From: an uncultured Bacteroidales bacterium
Lineage (GTDB): Bacteria; Bacteroidota; Bacteroidia; Bacteroidales; F082
Assembly: GCA_937884015.1 (NCBI GenBank)
Contig: CALGBV010000005.1
Coordinates: forward strand, 1 to 9,132
Length of the DNA: 9,132 nucleotides
Reading direction: 5' to 3'
Shown: one piece after another, positions 1 to 6,915 of the stretch
How positions within the stretch are numbered: the first letter of the stretch is position 1
Layout of the letters: every line of letters starts with the position of its first letter
Program-made: the position numbers and the translations under genes
The notes under the pieces: model-generated
Told to the model about the DNA's origin: nothing
Database searches by the model: none
The model's input: the letters and a program-made list of their open reading frames with translations, nothing else

Positions 1-1546
1 CGTCGTTCAGTGTTGCGTCTTCAACGCAGGCGGTTTCGTAGTCGGAGCGCAGGTATTTGTAATAACTCTTGGGCCAGTGTTTCGAGGCTTTCACAATCTC
101 GATATCAATTTCGGAATAAGTGTTGTAAGGTGTTCTTGCCGGATTTTCCGAATCGTCATATTTCGGGATGTAGCCTCCGCCCGCATAGCTTGGACGGCGG
201 TTGTTCCATTCGTTGTTGTCGCTGTAAATCAGCCAGAAAGCGTAGGTCAGGCCGTTCCAGATGTTTTCTTCGTTGAGCATGACGGGGAATTTTATCTTTC
301 CTCTGAACTTGCCGTAGGTGAAGCCCACGCGGGTGCGTATGCCTGTCGACTCTTTTTTCAGGTTGTCCGGCGTGCTGCCTGGGTTGATGAGGGTGATATA
401 GTCTTTGTCGTCGGAAAGTTTCACGGTAGTGCAGGGTTTGTTGGAAGCCACGGGATAATTCATTTGCAGTTCCGTGGAATCGAAACGGGTCTTGTTGGCT
501 TCGTATTCTTCGCGTGTGTATGGGATTTCTCCAACAACATCCTGAATGACAGGAATGTTGCGAAGCGTGTATTGTTGGCTCACGCTGCTGAAAAACTGTT
601 CGTAAAGTGCTTTTTTGTAAAGGTTGTCATCGATGCCGCAGCCGCAGTCGAAAGGCTGGTTCTTGTCGTTGACTCGCGATTCGTCAACGAAAATGCCGTT
701 TTCAACGGAAATGATGGCTCTTGTCTTGAGTCTTCTGCCGGAATTGATGATTTTGATGTGTTTTGAGGGGTTGGCTTCAAACCATCCGATAGGGTTTACG
801 AACTTGCCTTCTTCGTTGGTTTGTCCGATATATTTCACATAATCAGGGATTTCGGCCAGACCTTCTTCATCGCACACGACGAGCATGAAACCATATTCGC
901 CCACGCGCGGATTTCTTTTCCAGCGGTGATTGAAGTCGCCGTTGTTCAAGTCGTCTTCCACAACCCACATGGCGTCTCTGTAAAGCTGTTCATCGATGGT
1001 GATGCCGTTGTTTTCGGCTTTTGCGCAGATTTTTGCAAACCATTCTTCGCTGTTGCGCATGCAGCGGATGATGGAATCGACGTGTTTCTGGTTGCGGTAG
1101 TTTTCGCTGACATCGGCGCCATAGAAAATCTTTTCATCGCGAGGGTTGCCCACAATGCGCAGACTGTCTTTCACAAAAGCGCTTGTCATCGGCTTGAATC
1201 CTACTGAAACATCTTCCCAGCTGCCGTAAAAGTTTTCGGAAGCATATTCATGGTCGTTCGGGAACTTGTAGGATTCGTTCTGGTAGTACACTTTGTAGTA
1301 ATAGCCATCGTGTTTCAATTTGAGGAATGAAAAAACGAAAGCCGATGCTCCGTCTTTGGTTTGGGTTGCGGTTGGAATTGTAATACCTTCAGTAACAGCA
1401 TTTTCCATATCCATATCGATGCTAATGGTTTTGCCTTTGCAGTTGCTCATCGGGTTGAAAAGCAAGGTTTTGCTTTGCCGAATGGCAAATATGGCTGCTG
1501 CTGCAATTATAATGACAGCAGCGGAAATCCAGATTTTCTTCTTCAT
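1..1546 (-). CDS. Membrane-anchored or secreted protein with GH16-like C-terminal motif (partial)
   Basis: An open frame starts at the ATG whose first base is 1546 and runs off the left edge without a stop, giving 515 codons of N-terminal sequence. Residues 1-22 are MKKK followed by a hydrophobic stretch, so this is a signal peptide or an uncleaved membrane anchor; there is no clear lipobox. I do not recognise residues 30-390, which include a C-G-C-G motif at 301-304. Residues about 400-485 resemble the concanavalin-A-like fold of glycoside hydrolase family 16: YGKFRGKIKFP at 411-421, AFWL at 436-439, and SEIDIEI with E479, D481 and E483. This fits the E-x-D-x-E catalytic pattern of lichenases and XTH enzymes. 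The family call is inferred from these motifs only; a non-catalytic lectin-like domain is possible. The start is supported by the signal sequence immediately after it and by a terminator just upstream. No Shine-Dalgarno sequence is visible. Confidence 0.85.
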   Translation of the reverse strand, partial: MKKKIWISAAVIIIAAAAIFAIRQSKTLLFNPMSNCKGKTISIDMDMENAVTEGITIPTATQTKDGASAFVFSFLKLKHDGYYYKVYYQNESYKFPNDHEYASENFYGSWEDVSVGFKPMTSAFVKDSLRIVGNPRDEKIFYGADVSENYRNQKHVDSIIRCMRNSEEWFAKICAKAENNGITIDEQLYRDAMWVVEDDLNNGDFNHRWKRNPRVGEYGFMLVVCDEEGLAEIPDYVKYIGQTNEEGKFVNPIGWFEANPSKHIKIINSGRRLKTRAIISVENGIFVDESRVNDKNQPFDCGCGIDDNLYKKALYEQFFSSVSQQYTLRNIPVIQDVVGEIPYTREEYEANKTRFDSTELQMNYPVASNKPCTTVKLSDDKDYITLINPGSTPDNLKKESTGIRTRVGFTYGKFRGKIKFPVMLNEENIWNGLTYAFWLIYSDNNEWNNRRPSYAGGGYIPKYDDSENPARTPYNTYSEIDIEIVKASKHWPKSYYKYLRSDYETACVEDATLND

Positions 1547-1564
1547 AGGATTATTTATTTGCTG

Positions 1565-1572
1565 CAAAAATA
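1565..1572 (-). promoter_or_regulatory. Possible Bacteroidota -7 box (TATTTTTG) for the GH16-like gene
   Basis: The minus strand reads TATTTTTG, an exact match to the TAnnTTTG -7 consensus of Bacteroidota primary sigma factors, 18 bases before the ATG at 1546. It lies directly after the T-run of the upstream terminator. No TTTG -33 element is seen at the usual spacing, and the T-rich context makes a chance match likely. Confidence 0.35.
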
Positions 1573-1573
1573 A

Positions 1574-1612
1574 AAAAAATCGGTCGCCTGATTTCCAGGC
1601 AACCGATTTTTT
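1574..1612 (-). terminator. Rho-independent terminator after the S46 peptidase gene
   Basis: Bases 1580-1590 pair with 1596-1606 across a 5-base loop (1591-1595). On the minus strand the stem is TCGGTTGCCTG with CAGGCGACCGA, including one U-G wobble. It is extended by an A-run on one side and a T-run on the other, so it could work in both directions. On the minus strand it lies about 35 bases after the TAA of the peptidase gene and is followed by seven or more T. The wobble replaces an A/C mismatch on the plus strand, so the stem is better on the minus strand. Confidence 0.85.
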
Positions 1613-1614
1613 AT

Positions 1615-1642
1615 GTAAAGACGTTGTGTGCAACGTCTTTAC
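1615..1642. repeat. Palindromic repeat, variant copy
   Basis: Perfect 12-bp arms, GTAAAGACGTTG (1615-1626) and CAACGTCTTTAC (1631-1642), surround the loop TGTG. It begins 3 bases after the TAA of the S46 gene. It is a variant of the palindromes at 4218, 6634 and 8986: AAAGACG replaces GAGACG, and the opposite arm carries the matching change, so base pairing is kept. It could form a stable hairpin in the peptidase mRNA tail just ahead of the terminator. Confidence 0.85.
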
Positions 1643-1645
1643 GAA

Positions 1646-3934
1646 TTAAATTTCCTCTTCCACGCGGATTGGCTGAGGTTCGGCCTTGTGGATGTCGAGT
1701 TCGTCAATCAGGTTGGTGGCGCCTGCGTACTTGTCGATGATGAAGAGCACGTAGCGGATGTCAACGTTGATGGTGCGCTGGAGTTTTGGCTCGAAGTTCA
1801 CGTCGCCGCTCATGGCTTCCCAGTTGCCGTCGAAGGCAAGGCCGAGGAGTTCGCCCTTGGCGTTCATGATCGGGCTGCCTGAGTTACCGCCGGTGATGTC
1901 GTTGGTCGAAAGGAAGCAAACGATGAGTTCGCCGTTGTCGTCAGCGTAAACGCCGAAGTCTTTCTTTTCGATGAGGTCGATGAGGCCCTTTGGAGCATCA
2001 AATTCGTAGTCGCCTGGAACATACTTTTGGAGGATACCGTTAGCGGTGCAGACATAGTCGTAGTGGACTGCATCGGCCGGCTGATAGTCCTGAACCGAAC
2101 CGTAGCTCATTCTCATGGTTGAGTTGGCATCCGGGTAGAGGCTCTTTTCAGGTTGTGTGGCAGCGTAATATTCGCGCAAACCCTTGACGAAGATATGGTC
2201 GTTTTCGGAAACAGCAGTCATGGCTGCGCTGTAAGCAGGAGCGTTTTCAATGAGTTGTCCCATCATTGAGGATGACATGATGTAAGCGTAATCCTCACCA
2301 ATCTTTTTGGCTTTAAGATTAGCGATGAAAGCTTTAACACTTTCTGGTGTAGCGAAAAGAGAATTAGCATAGACTTCTTCAGTGAATGCATTGATGTCGC
2401 CGTTGAATTTCTTGTCGATGATGTTGTAGATTTCAGGCAGTTCGTTGGCCTTGAAAGCGTTCTTGTAGACTTTCAGCATTTCGCAGAAGGTCTTCTTTTC
2501 GACTTGTGGATTTGTTTCGGCAAACAATTCATCAACATTCATCTGTTTGATTTGTTCCAAAGCCATTTCTTGAATCATTTTTGCATTGCTCAAAGAGTCA
2601 GCATATAAAGCTTTTTGATCCTTTTTGGCTTTTTTCAATGCTTTTGTATATTTTTCAACATCATTAGTTGCATCATAATAAGTGCTGAATTGTGCAGCAA
2701 TGCCGGCAGCACCAATGTTGGCGATGAAGTTTGGATAATAGACATACTTGGCAACCTCGCCGAGGGTTTCGTAAGCGTTCTTCAGGTTAGTGAGGGCCTT
2801 GCCGTATTCAGCCTGACGATTGGCATCGGCATAAACCCATGACTGATAGTCCTTTTCCATAGCGACCTTGGTTTCTTCGACCTTGTTCTTGCGGAGCATT
2901 TTGCACTGGCCGATGAAGTTCTTCCAAGTGTTGGCCAGGCCAGCGTGGTTGTCGGCATACATCAGGTTGATTTCGTCGTCAGCCTTCATGTATTCTTCCA
3001 TCACTTCGAGCTGCTTGCCGAAGATGTCGATAATCAGAGGATAGAAGGTTTCAACGTTGTAGTTGATGCCGTAGGATGACATGTAGCGTTCGGTTGAACC
3101 AGGGAAACCCCAAATCATGGTGAAGTCGTCCTTCTGGACACCATCGAGGCTGATTGGGAGGTGATGTTTTGGAGTCAACGGCACATTGTCCTTTGAATAT
3201 GGAGCAGGGTTGCCGTCCTTGTCGGCGTAGACGCGGAAAATGGAGAAGTCGCCAGTGTGACGAGGCCACATCCAGTTGTCGGTGTCGCCGCCGAACTTAC
3301 CAATGGATGAATTGGCAACGCCAACCAAACGGACATCGGTATAGACTTGATAAACAAACATATAGTATTCGTTGCCCTCAAAGAAACCTTTGATGACTGG
3401 GTTGTACTTGCCGTTTTCAGAAGCAGCGGCTTCAAGTTCCTTAGCCTTTTCGTTGATGGCTTTGTTGCGGGCGGCGAAGTCCATGTCGTCGGTGACGACG
3501 CTCAGAATGGTTTCGGTGACATCTTCCATGCGGACAAGGAACGAAGCGGTCATGTCGGCGGCAGGAAGTTCTTCGGAATAGTTCTTTGCCCAGAAACCGT
3601 CTTTCAGATAGTCGTGTTCGACTGAGCTGAGCTTCTGGATTGAACCGTAACCGCAGTGGTGGTTGGTGAACAGCAGGCCATGTTCGGAAACGATTTCGCC
3701 CGTGCAGAAGAAACCGCGCGGTTTGGCATCATCGCCAAGACCCACGATAGCGTCTTTCAGACTGCTGTGGTTGATGCTGTACAGTTCTTCAGGTGTCAGC
3801 TGCAGACCCATTTTCTGCATATCGACGTAATTCAAACGCTCCACGAACATTGGGAGCCACATGCCTTCATCGGCATACACTCTGCCAACTGAAACGAGAA
3901 TGGCAAGTGCAATGATTCCTAATACTTTTTTCAT
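1646..3934 (-). CDS. dpp7: S46 family dipeptidyl peptidase, DPP7-type
   Basis: A 762-residue S46 serine exopeptidase that releases dipeptides from peptide N-termini, probably in the periplasm, as a late step in protein use. Residues 1-21 are a signal peptide with likely cleavage after VYA. The fold is a split chymotrypsin-like barrel with an inserted helical domain, here roughly 300-620. Visible catalytic candidates are H93 in TNHHCGYG, D229 in RHTGDFS and S685 in TGGNSGSP. N220-W221, N329 and D702 match positions that bind the substrate amino end in characterised members. The residue 18 after the serine is G703; from memory, DPP11 has Arg here (Asp/Glu at P1) and DPP7 has Gly (hydrophobic P1), so DPP7-like specificity is inferred. 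The protein is somewhat longer than the roughly 710-720 residues of Porphyromonas homologues, with a Glu-rich tail. It stands alone between terminators, and the start fits the signal peptide. Confidence 0.95.
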   Translation of the reverse strand: MKKVLGIIALAILVSVGRVYADEGMWLPMFVERLNYVDMQKMGLQLTPEELYSINHSSLKDAIVGLGDDAKPRGFFCTGEIVSEHGLLFTNHHCGYGSIQKLSSVEHDYLKDGFWAKNYSEELPAADMTASFLVRMEDVTETILSVVTDDMDFAARNKAINEKAKELEAAASENGKYNPVIKGFFEGNEYYMFVYQVYTDVRLVGVANSSIGKFGGDTDNWMWPRHTGDFSIFRVYADKDGNPAPYSKDNVPLTPKHHLPISLDGVQKDDFTMIWGFPGSTERYMSSYGINYNVETFYPLIIDIFGKQLEVMEEYMKADDEINLMYADNHAGLANTWKNFIGQCKMLRKNKVEETKVAMEKDYQSWVYADANRQAEYGKALTNLKNAYETLGEVAKYVYYPNFIANIGAAGIAAQFSTYYDATNDVEKYTKALKKAKKDQKALYADSLSNAKMIQEMALEQIKQMNVDELFAETNPQVEKKTFCEMLKVYKNAFKANELPEIYNIIDKKFNGDINAFTEEVYANSLFATPESVKAFIANLKAKKIGEDYAYIMSSSMMGQLIENAPAYSAAMTAVSENDHIFVKGLREYYAATQPEKSLYPDANSTMRMSYGSVQDYQPADAVHYDYVCTANGILQKYVPGDYEFDAPKGLIDLIEKKDFGVYADDNGELIVCFLSTNDITGGNSGSPIMNAKGELLGLAFDGNWEAMSGDVNFEPKLQRTINVDIRYVLFIIDKYAGATNLIDELDIHKAEPQPIRVEEEI

Positions 3935-3942
3935 GAAATTGG

Positions 3943-3979
3943 ATTTAAAGATTTGATATTTAATAATTTAAAGATTTGA
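3943..3979. repeat. Tandem AT-rich direct repeat, pair 1 (23-bp period)
   Basis: The 14-mer ATTTAAAGATTTGA occurs exactly at 3943-3956 and again at 3966-3979, a period of 23 bases. It sits immediately upstream of the S46 start codon, in the presumed 5' leader. A diverged pair with the same period lies at 4105-4138. Confidence 0.75.
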
Positions 3980-4017
3980 CTTTTGGACATTTAGACAATT
4001 AGACATTTGGATTTTTA

Positions 4018-4084
4018 GACGGCGAGGTCGCGAGACATCGAGGTTTTTCGGGATTCCTCGCTCATTGAGCCTGTCGAAATGAGT
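4018..4084. repeat. GC-richer block with hairpins, possible dispersed repeat
   Basis: This block is much richer in G+C than the AT-rich sequence on both sides. CTCATT (4061-4066) pairs with AATGAG (4078-4083) around an 11-base loop, and CGAGG (4039-4043) pairs with CCTCG (4056-4060). The minus strand contains TTCGACAGGCTCAATGAG, which resembles a dispersed intergenic repeat I associate with Bacteroidota genomes; that link is from memory and unverified. Only one copy is in this window. Confidence 0.45.
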
Positions 4085-4104
4085 TGGTAATTTGTACAGT
4101 TTTT

Positions 4105-4138
4105 ATTTAAAGATTTAAGATTCAACAATTTAAAGATT
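4105..4138. repeat. Tandem AT-rich direct repeat, pair 2 (23-bp period)
   Basis: ATTTAAAGATTTA at 4105-4117 is followed by ATTTAAAGATT at 4128-4138, again 23 bases apart. It matches the pair at 3943-3979 in both core and period. The two pairs are separated by a stretch of about 125 bases that includes the GC-richer block. Confidence 0.65.
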
Positions 4139-4159
4139 CTTTTCCAAGAATGGAAATTG

Positions 4160-4167
4160 CAAAAATA
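4160..4167 (-). promoter_or_regulatory. Possible Bacteroidota -7 box (TATTTTTG) for the S46 gene
   Basis: The minus strand reads TATTTTTG, matching TAnnTTTG, directly after the terminator hairpin at 4170-4194. If it is used, the S46 mRNA would have a 5' leader of a little over 200 bases containing the AT-rich repeats. No -33 TTTG is seen at standard spacing. The same order of terminator then TATTTTTG occurs before the GH16-like gene. Confidence 0.3.
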
Positions 4168-4169
4168 AG

Positions 4170-4194
4170 AAAAATAGGGCAACGCCCTATTTTT
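4170..4194 (-). terminator. Rho-independent terminator after the YD-repeat/T9SS gene
   Basis: A perfect 11-bp stem: AAAAATAGGGC (4170-4180), loop AAC, then GCCCTATTTTT (4184-4194). On the minus strand the stem ends in a T-run and continues into more T-rich sequence. It lies about 70 bases after the TGA at 4266-4268. The symmetric A and T tails mean it could also act on the plus strand. Confidence 0.8.
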
Positions 4195-4212
4195 CTGTTG
4201 AATTTCATGGAA

Positions 4213-4499
4213 TTTTCCCATGTAGAGACGTTGCGTGCAACGTCTTCACACGGATTTCAAAATAATCATTTCCGAACCACAAATTTCACCGTCCGTTGTC
4301 CAATGCAGATGAAATACATCCCATCATCCAATCCTGAAACATTGATGATTTGGTTGTCGGCAATGTTGCCTGTCATAACGGTTTGACCGAGCATGTTGCT
4401 GATGTTGAATGTGCTGGCATTGCCTTGGCTTTCAATGTATAAGGTGCCGTTGGTCGGGTTTGGATAGAGGGAAAAACTTGCATTTGTTGTTTCATCAAT
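4213..4499 (-). repeat. Duplicated 3' block, copy 1 (T9SS-tail codons plus 3' flank)
   Basis: This stretch aligns without gaps to 6629-6915. By eye I count about 14 differences in the 234 bases covering the last 77 codons and stop, and 3 in the 53 bases downstream. Flanking sequence downstream of the stop, including the palindrome, is as conserved as the coding part. That points to a fairly recent duplication or gene conversion of the gene end rather than selection on the protein alone. Confidence 0.9.
4218..4253. repeat. Palindromic repeat, 3' end of the YD-repeat/T9SS gene
   Basis: A 36-bp imperfect palindrome with central arms GACGTTG / CAACGTC around CGTG and outer arms CC-TGTAGA / TTCACACGG. 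It starts 12 bases past the TGA of the upstream gene. It lies within the duplicated 3' block shared with 6629-6915, so this copy and the one at 6634 probably descend from one insertion. Confidence 0.85.
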
Positions 4500-6593
4500 G
4501 CTGGAATGCATTTCTTCATAAACCGCATCGCAATCTTTGTCGCCGTTTTTGAAAATCAGGTTGCCGTCAATCCAGTAGCAGCGTATGCCCTCCACGCGGT
4601 GGCTTTTCTTTTCGTTCATCAGTTTTTCGGGGAAGAAACTTGTCAGGTGACCGATGTCGCAGATAATGGTTCCGTTGAAAATGCCGTTGTCGTCGCTGAC
4701 GCGCTGTATCGGATAAGTCTTGCCATCGTAATGAGTCGTGTCGACGGCGTCGACGTGCATGGTAAGGATTTCCGTGCCAACCTTAATCTCCCATTCGTCG
4801 CCAGGCTCAAGTCCGAAATCGTAGAGTTTGGTGAACTCGTTCAAAGTCTTGTTCCACCAGAAAACCTTGTTGTCCTCATTGTAGATGTATTCGTGCGTAA
4901 CGGTTTGGTGTTCGCCCTTGTCGTAGAGCGTGTTGGTGCGCACAATGATTTTCACGTCCTTATGGTTGATGACCGTGTCGTTGGTGTATTGCAGGTGCTG
5001 ATAGGTGATGCTGCCGTTGTCGTTCACGATTTCGTAGTACCATTCGGCACCGATAGGCGAAACGGCAGGTTCGAAAAAGGCTTCAAGGTCAATGTCCTGG
5101 GTCACGGTGATGGTTCTCGGATTATTGGTGTTGCCATCGCTCCAGTGGCTGAACTGATAGCCGTTTTTTCCGTTGGCCCAAACAGTGGCAGTTTCATTTT
5201 CCTTGTAAATGCAGTCACCCGAAACCGTGCCTTTTGCATCGTCACAACTGAGGGAAACGAAATATCCGTTTTCCAACTGGCAGGGTGAATAGTAGAAAAT
5301 GTTGTTTTTATCTATAGGAACGCGTGTGGTTTCGGTTATTTTATTGAAAACAGGAATATGATAATCGCTGATAGAAGGATCATGGATACAGAAATCGTAC
5401 CATATCGAATTGCAAAGCAAAATGTTTTCTATCGGTGTTTCTGCATCGTATGTCATGTTAATCGTTTCTTTGGTTTTGTTCCAATTGCCAGTTTCTGCAT
5501 CGTACTGCGAATAATTGCCATATAGTGTGCAGTTGCCGTTCTCGTCGTATTCATAACTGAATTTTTCGCTTGGAGTTGTGCCACCATATAACGTTATTTC
5601 TTCAAGTCCATATTCGTTGTATGAGAGTACCGTCTTACACTTTAATACCCAATCAGATTCCTTCCAATCATATAACAAGCTGTCGGTGAGCCTGTCTGAT
5701 GCGTCGTAATACCATTCATATTTTTTTTGTTCCACCCAGTTTCCGTCAACCGCTTCATAGTGTGTCTGGCTTTCATTCATGTTTGAAGCCGTATAAGTGT
5801 ATTCCTGCTTTTCAGCGTCCTCCCAATGGTCTTCCGACCAATTTCGCTTCGTGTAGGTTTTCTTGTTCCCATTATCATAATAGGAATATACCAGCTGATA
5901 ATAAGGCACTAAAACATCATACTCTGGTGATGTAATGGTATATCTGGTTTCAGTTTCCAAAAGATTGGCATCGTTATAAACATAGTCGCTCTTATTTACA
6001 AGGTAAAGCGTATTATTTGCTGACAGAGTGTAATTAAGCACATTAATCAGGTGGTTGTGCTCATCATATTGGTATTCTTTTCTTTTTGAAACACAGTAAT
6101 TCCCGCATGTTGAATACCCGAATTCTTCGTATTCTTTGAGATTTCCATGGTCATCATAGACATTCCGTTTGCCAAAACAAATAGATTGTATATAATCGTT
6201 TTCGTCCCAAACGTATTGATAATTCAGAGACAAAACCAGATTCCCGTTTTCATCATATTCCAAGTGATCTTTTTCATAAGTAAATTCTTGGTTACTGTAA
6301 GGGTAAAGTTGTTTATGTATCCGATCTATGATATTTCCATTTTCATCGATTCGGTAATCATGTTTTTCATTCCGTTGGCCAATCCGGTATTCTACTTGTT
6401 GCAAACTGCCATGTTCGGTATTGTAATAAAAATAAGAGTATTTATTATACCCTTTTTTTTCTCCTTGATATTCCACCACGCTATCCAGTTTTTCGGTATA
6501 GTTGCGGTTTGCAATCATGCTTGGCCTTTCCTGCGCCCATGCAAAGCTGATGGCTGCCATGCAGATAATCATTGTAAATAATGCGTTTTTCAT
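4266..6593 (-). CDS. Secreted YD-repeat-like protein with InlB-type repeat and T9SS sorting domain
   Basis: A 775-residue protein predicted to pass the inner membrane by Sec and the outer membrane by the type IX system. Residues 1-20 are a signal peptide with likely cleavage after AWA. Residues about 40-385 hold degenerate YD-like repeats, for example YDENGN at 113-118, YDDHGN at 146-151, YDEHNH at 176-181, YYDNGN at 238-243 and YDENGN at 349-354, with many aromatic residues. Residues about 445-508 resemble a divergent InlB B-repeat (Y-x-F-x-H-W-S-D-G core, ending LEAFFEP). Residues 516-697 form an uncharacterised module beginning AEWYYE. Residues 699-775 are a type A T9SS tail with the SLYPNP motif and final KFVVRK. 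The last 260 residues match the neighbouring gene at 6682. No enzyme motif is visible; an adhesin or structural surface role is an inference. A terminator follows at 4170. Confidence 0.93.
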   Translation of the reverse strand: MKNALFTMIICMAAISFAWAQERPSMIANRNYTEKLDSVVEYQGEKKGYNKYSYFYYNTEHGSLQQVEYRIGQRNEKHDYRIDENGNIIDRIHKQLYPYSNQEFTYEKDHLEYDENGNLVLSLNYQYVWDENDYIQSICFGKRNVYDDHGNLKEYEEFGYSTCGNYCVSKRKEYQYDEHNHLINVLNYTLSANNTLYLVNKSDYVYNDANLLETETRYTITSPEYDVLVPYYQLVYSYYDNGNKKTYTKRNWSEDHWEDAEKQEYTYTASNMNESQTHYEAVDGNWVEQKKYEWYYDASDRLTDSLLYDWKESDWVLKCKTVLSYNEYGLEEITLYGGTTPSEKFSYEYDENGNCTLYGNYSQYDAETGNWNKTKETINMTYDAETPIENILLCNSIWYDFCIHDPSISDYHIPVFNKITETTRVPIDKNNIFYYSPCQLENGYFVSLSCDDAKGTVSGDCIYKENETATVWANGKNGYQFSHWSDGNTNNPRTITVTQDIDLEAFFEPAVSPIGAEWYYEIVNDNGSITYQHLQYTNDTVINHKDVKIIVRTNTLYDKGEHQTVTHEYIYNEDNKVFWWNKTLNEFTKLYDFGLEPGDEWEIKVGTEILTMHVDAVDTTHYDGKTYPIQRVSDDNGIFNGTIICDIGHLTSFFPEKLMNEKKSHRVEGIRCYWIDGNLIFKNGDKDCDAVYEEMHSSIDETTNASFSLYPNPTNGTLYIESQGNASTFNISNMLGQTVMTGNIADNQIINVSGLDDGMYFICIGQRTVKFVVRK

Positions 6594-6600
6594 AATATAT

Positions 6601-6630
6601 AAATTTTAATTTGTTAATATTCAATTGGTT
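6601..6630 (-). promoter_or_regulatory. Conserved AT-rich leader, copy 1
   Basis: This 30-bp block lies 7 bases before the ATG at 6593. It matches 8948-8977 in 28 of 30 bases, at the same distance from the other T9SS gene's ATG. The 7 bases between block and ATG differ more, so the block itself appears conserved. It may be a promoter or an A-rich translation-enhancing leader, which Bacteroidota use in place of Shine-Dalgarno pairing. No TAnnTTTG box is present within it. Confidence 0.6.
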
Positions 6631-6915
6631 TTCCCATGTAGAGACGTTGCGTGCAACGTCTCCACACGGATTTCCAAAGAATCATTTCCTCACCACAAAT
6701 TTCACTGTCCGCTGGCCAATGCAGATGAAATACATCCCGCCGTCCAATCCTGAAACATTGATGATTTGGTTGTCAGCAATGTTGCCTGTCATCACGGTTT
6801 GACCGAGCATGTTGCTGATGCTGAATGTGCAGGCATCGCCTTGGCTTTCAATGTATAAGGTGCCGTTGGTCGGGTTTGGATAGAGGGAAAAACTTGCATT
6901 TGCTGTTTCATCAAT
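6629..6915 (-). repeat. Duplicated 3' block, copy 2 (T9SS-tail codons plus 3' flank)
   Basis: Partner of 4213-4499, with about 17 differences in 287 bases and no gaps. Its outer end at 6629 abuts the conserved leader of the next gene (6601-6630). The short gap between the two T9SS genes is therefore almost entirely made of one shared tail and one shared leader. Confidence 0.9.
6634..6669. repeat. Palindromic repeat, 3' end of the LRR/T9SS gene
   Basis: A 36-bp imperfect palindrome, CC-TGTAGAGACGTTG / CAACGTCTCCACACGG around CGTG, beginning 12 bases past the TGA at 6682-6684. No T-run follows on the minus strand, so it is not a standard rho-independent terminator. It lies in the 88-bp gap before the next gene on the same strand and could fold in a joint transcript. 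Confidence 0.85.

Larger units (their letters stand above)
3935..4265. other. 331-bp intergenic region between S46 and the YD-repeat gene
   Basis: No convincing gene lies here. From right to left it holds the palindrome at 4218-4253, the terminator hairpin at 4170-4194, a possible -7 box at 4160-4167, AT-rich 23-bp repeats at 4105-4138, a GC-richer block with hairpins at 4018-4084, a stretch of short TTAGACA-type repeats at 3983-4020, and a second AT-rich repeat pair at 3943-3979. A 68-codon minus-strand frame (4015-4221) crosses these elements and is judged spurious. Confidence 0.8.

Noticed and set aside
77..766. 229-codon plus-strand open frame
   Set aside because: It lies antisense to the GH16-like gene, which has a signal sequence and recognisable motifs; the plus-strand product has low-complexity Val/Phe-rich composition and no domain.
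1646..3934. DPP11 (Asp/Glu-specific) assignment
   Set aside because: The position 18 residues after the catalytic Ser is Gly, not the Arg expected for DPP11.
4015..4221. 68-codon minus-strand frame in the intergenic region
   Set aside because: It runs through the palindrome, the terminator, AT-rich repeats and the GC-richer block, and has no domain or coherent composition.
4506..5288. 260-codon plus-strand open frame
   Set aside because: It is antisense to the T9SS gene at 4266, whose domains and stop are clear. Part of the same antisense frame also appears opposite the paralogue, as expected for a shadow of conserved codons.
6634..6669. Palindrome as a rho-independent terminator
   Set aside because: The minus strand continues with AAAACC-type sequence and no T-run; it may still affect RNA stability but is not a standard terminator.
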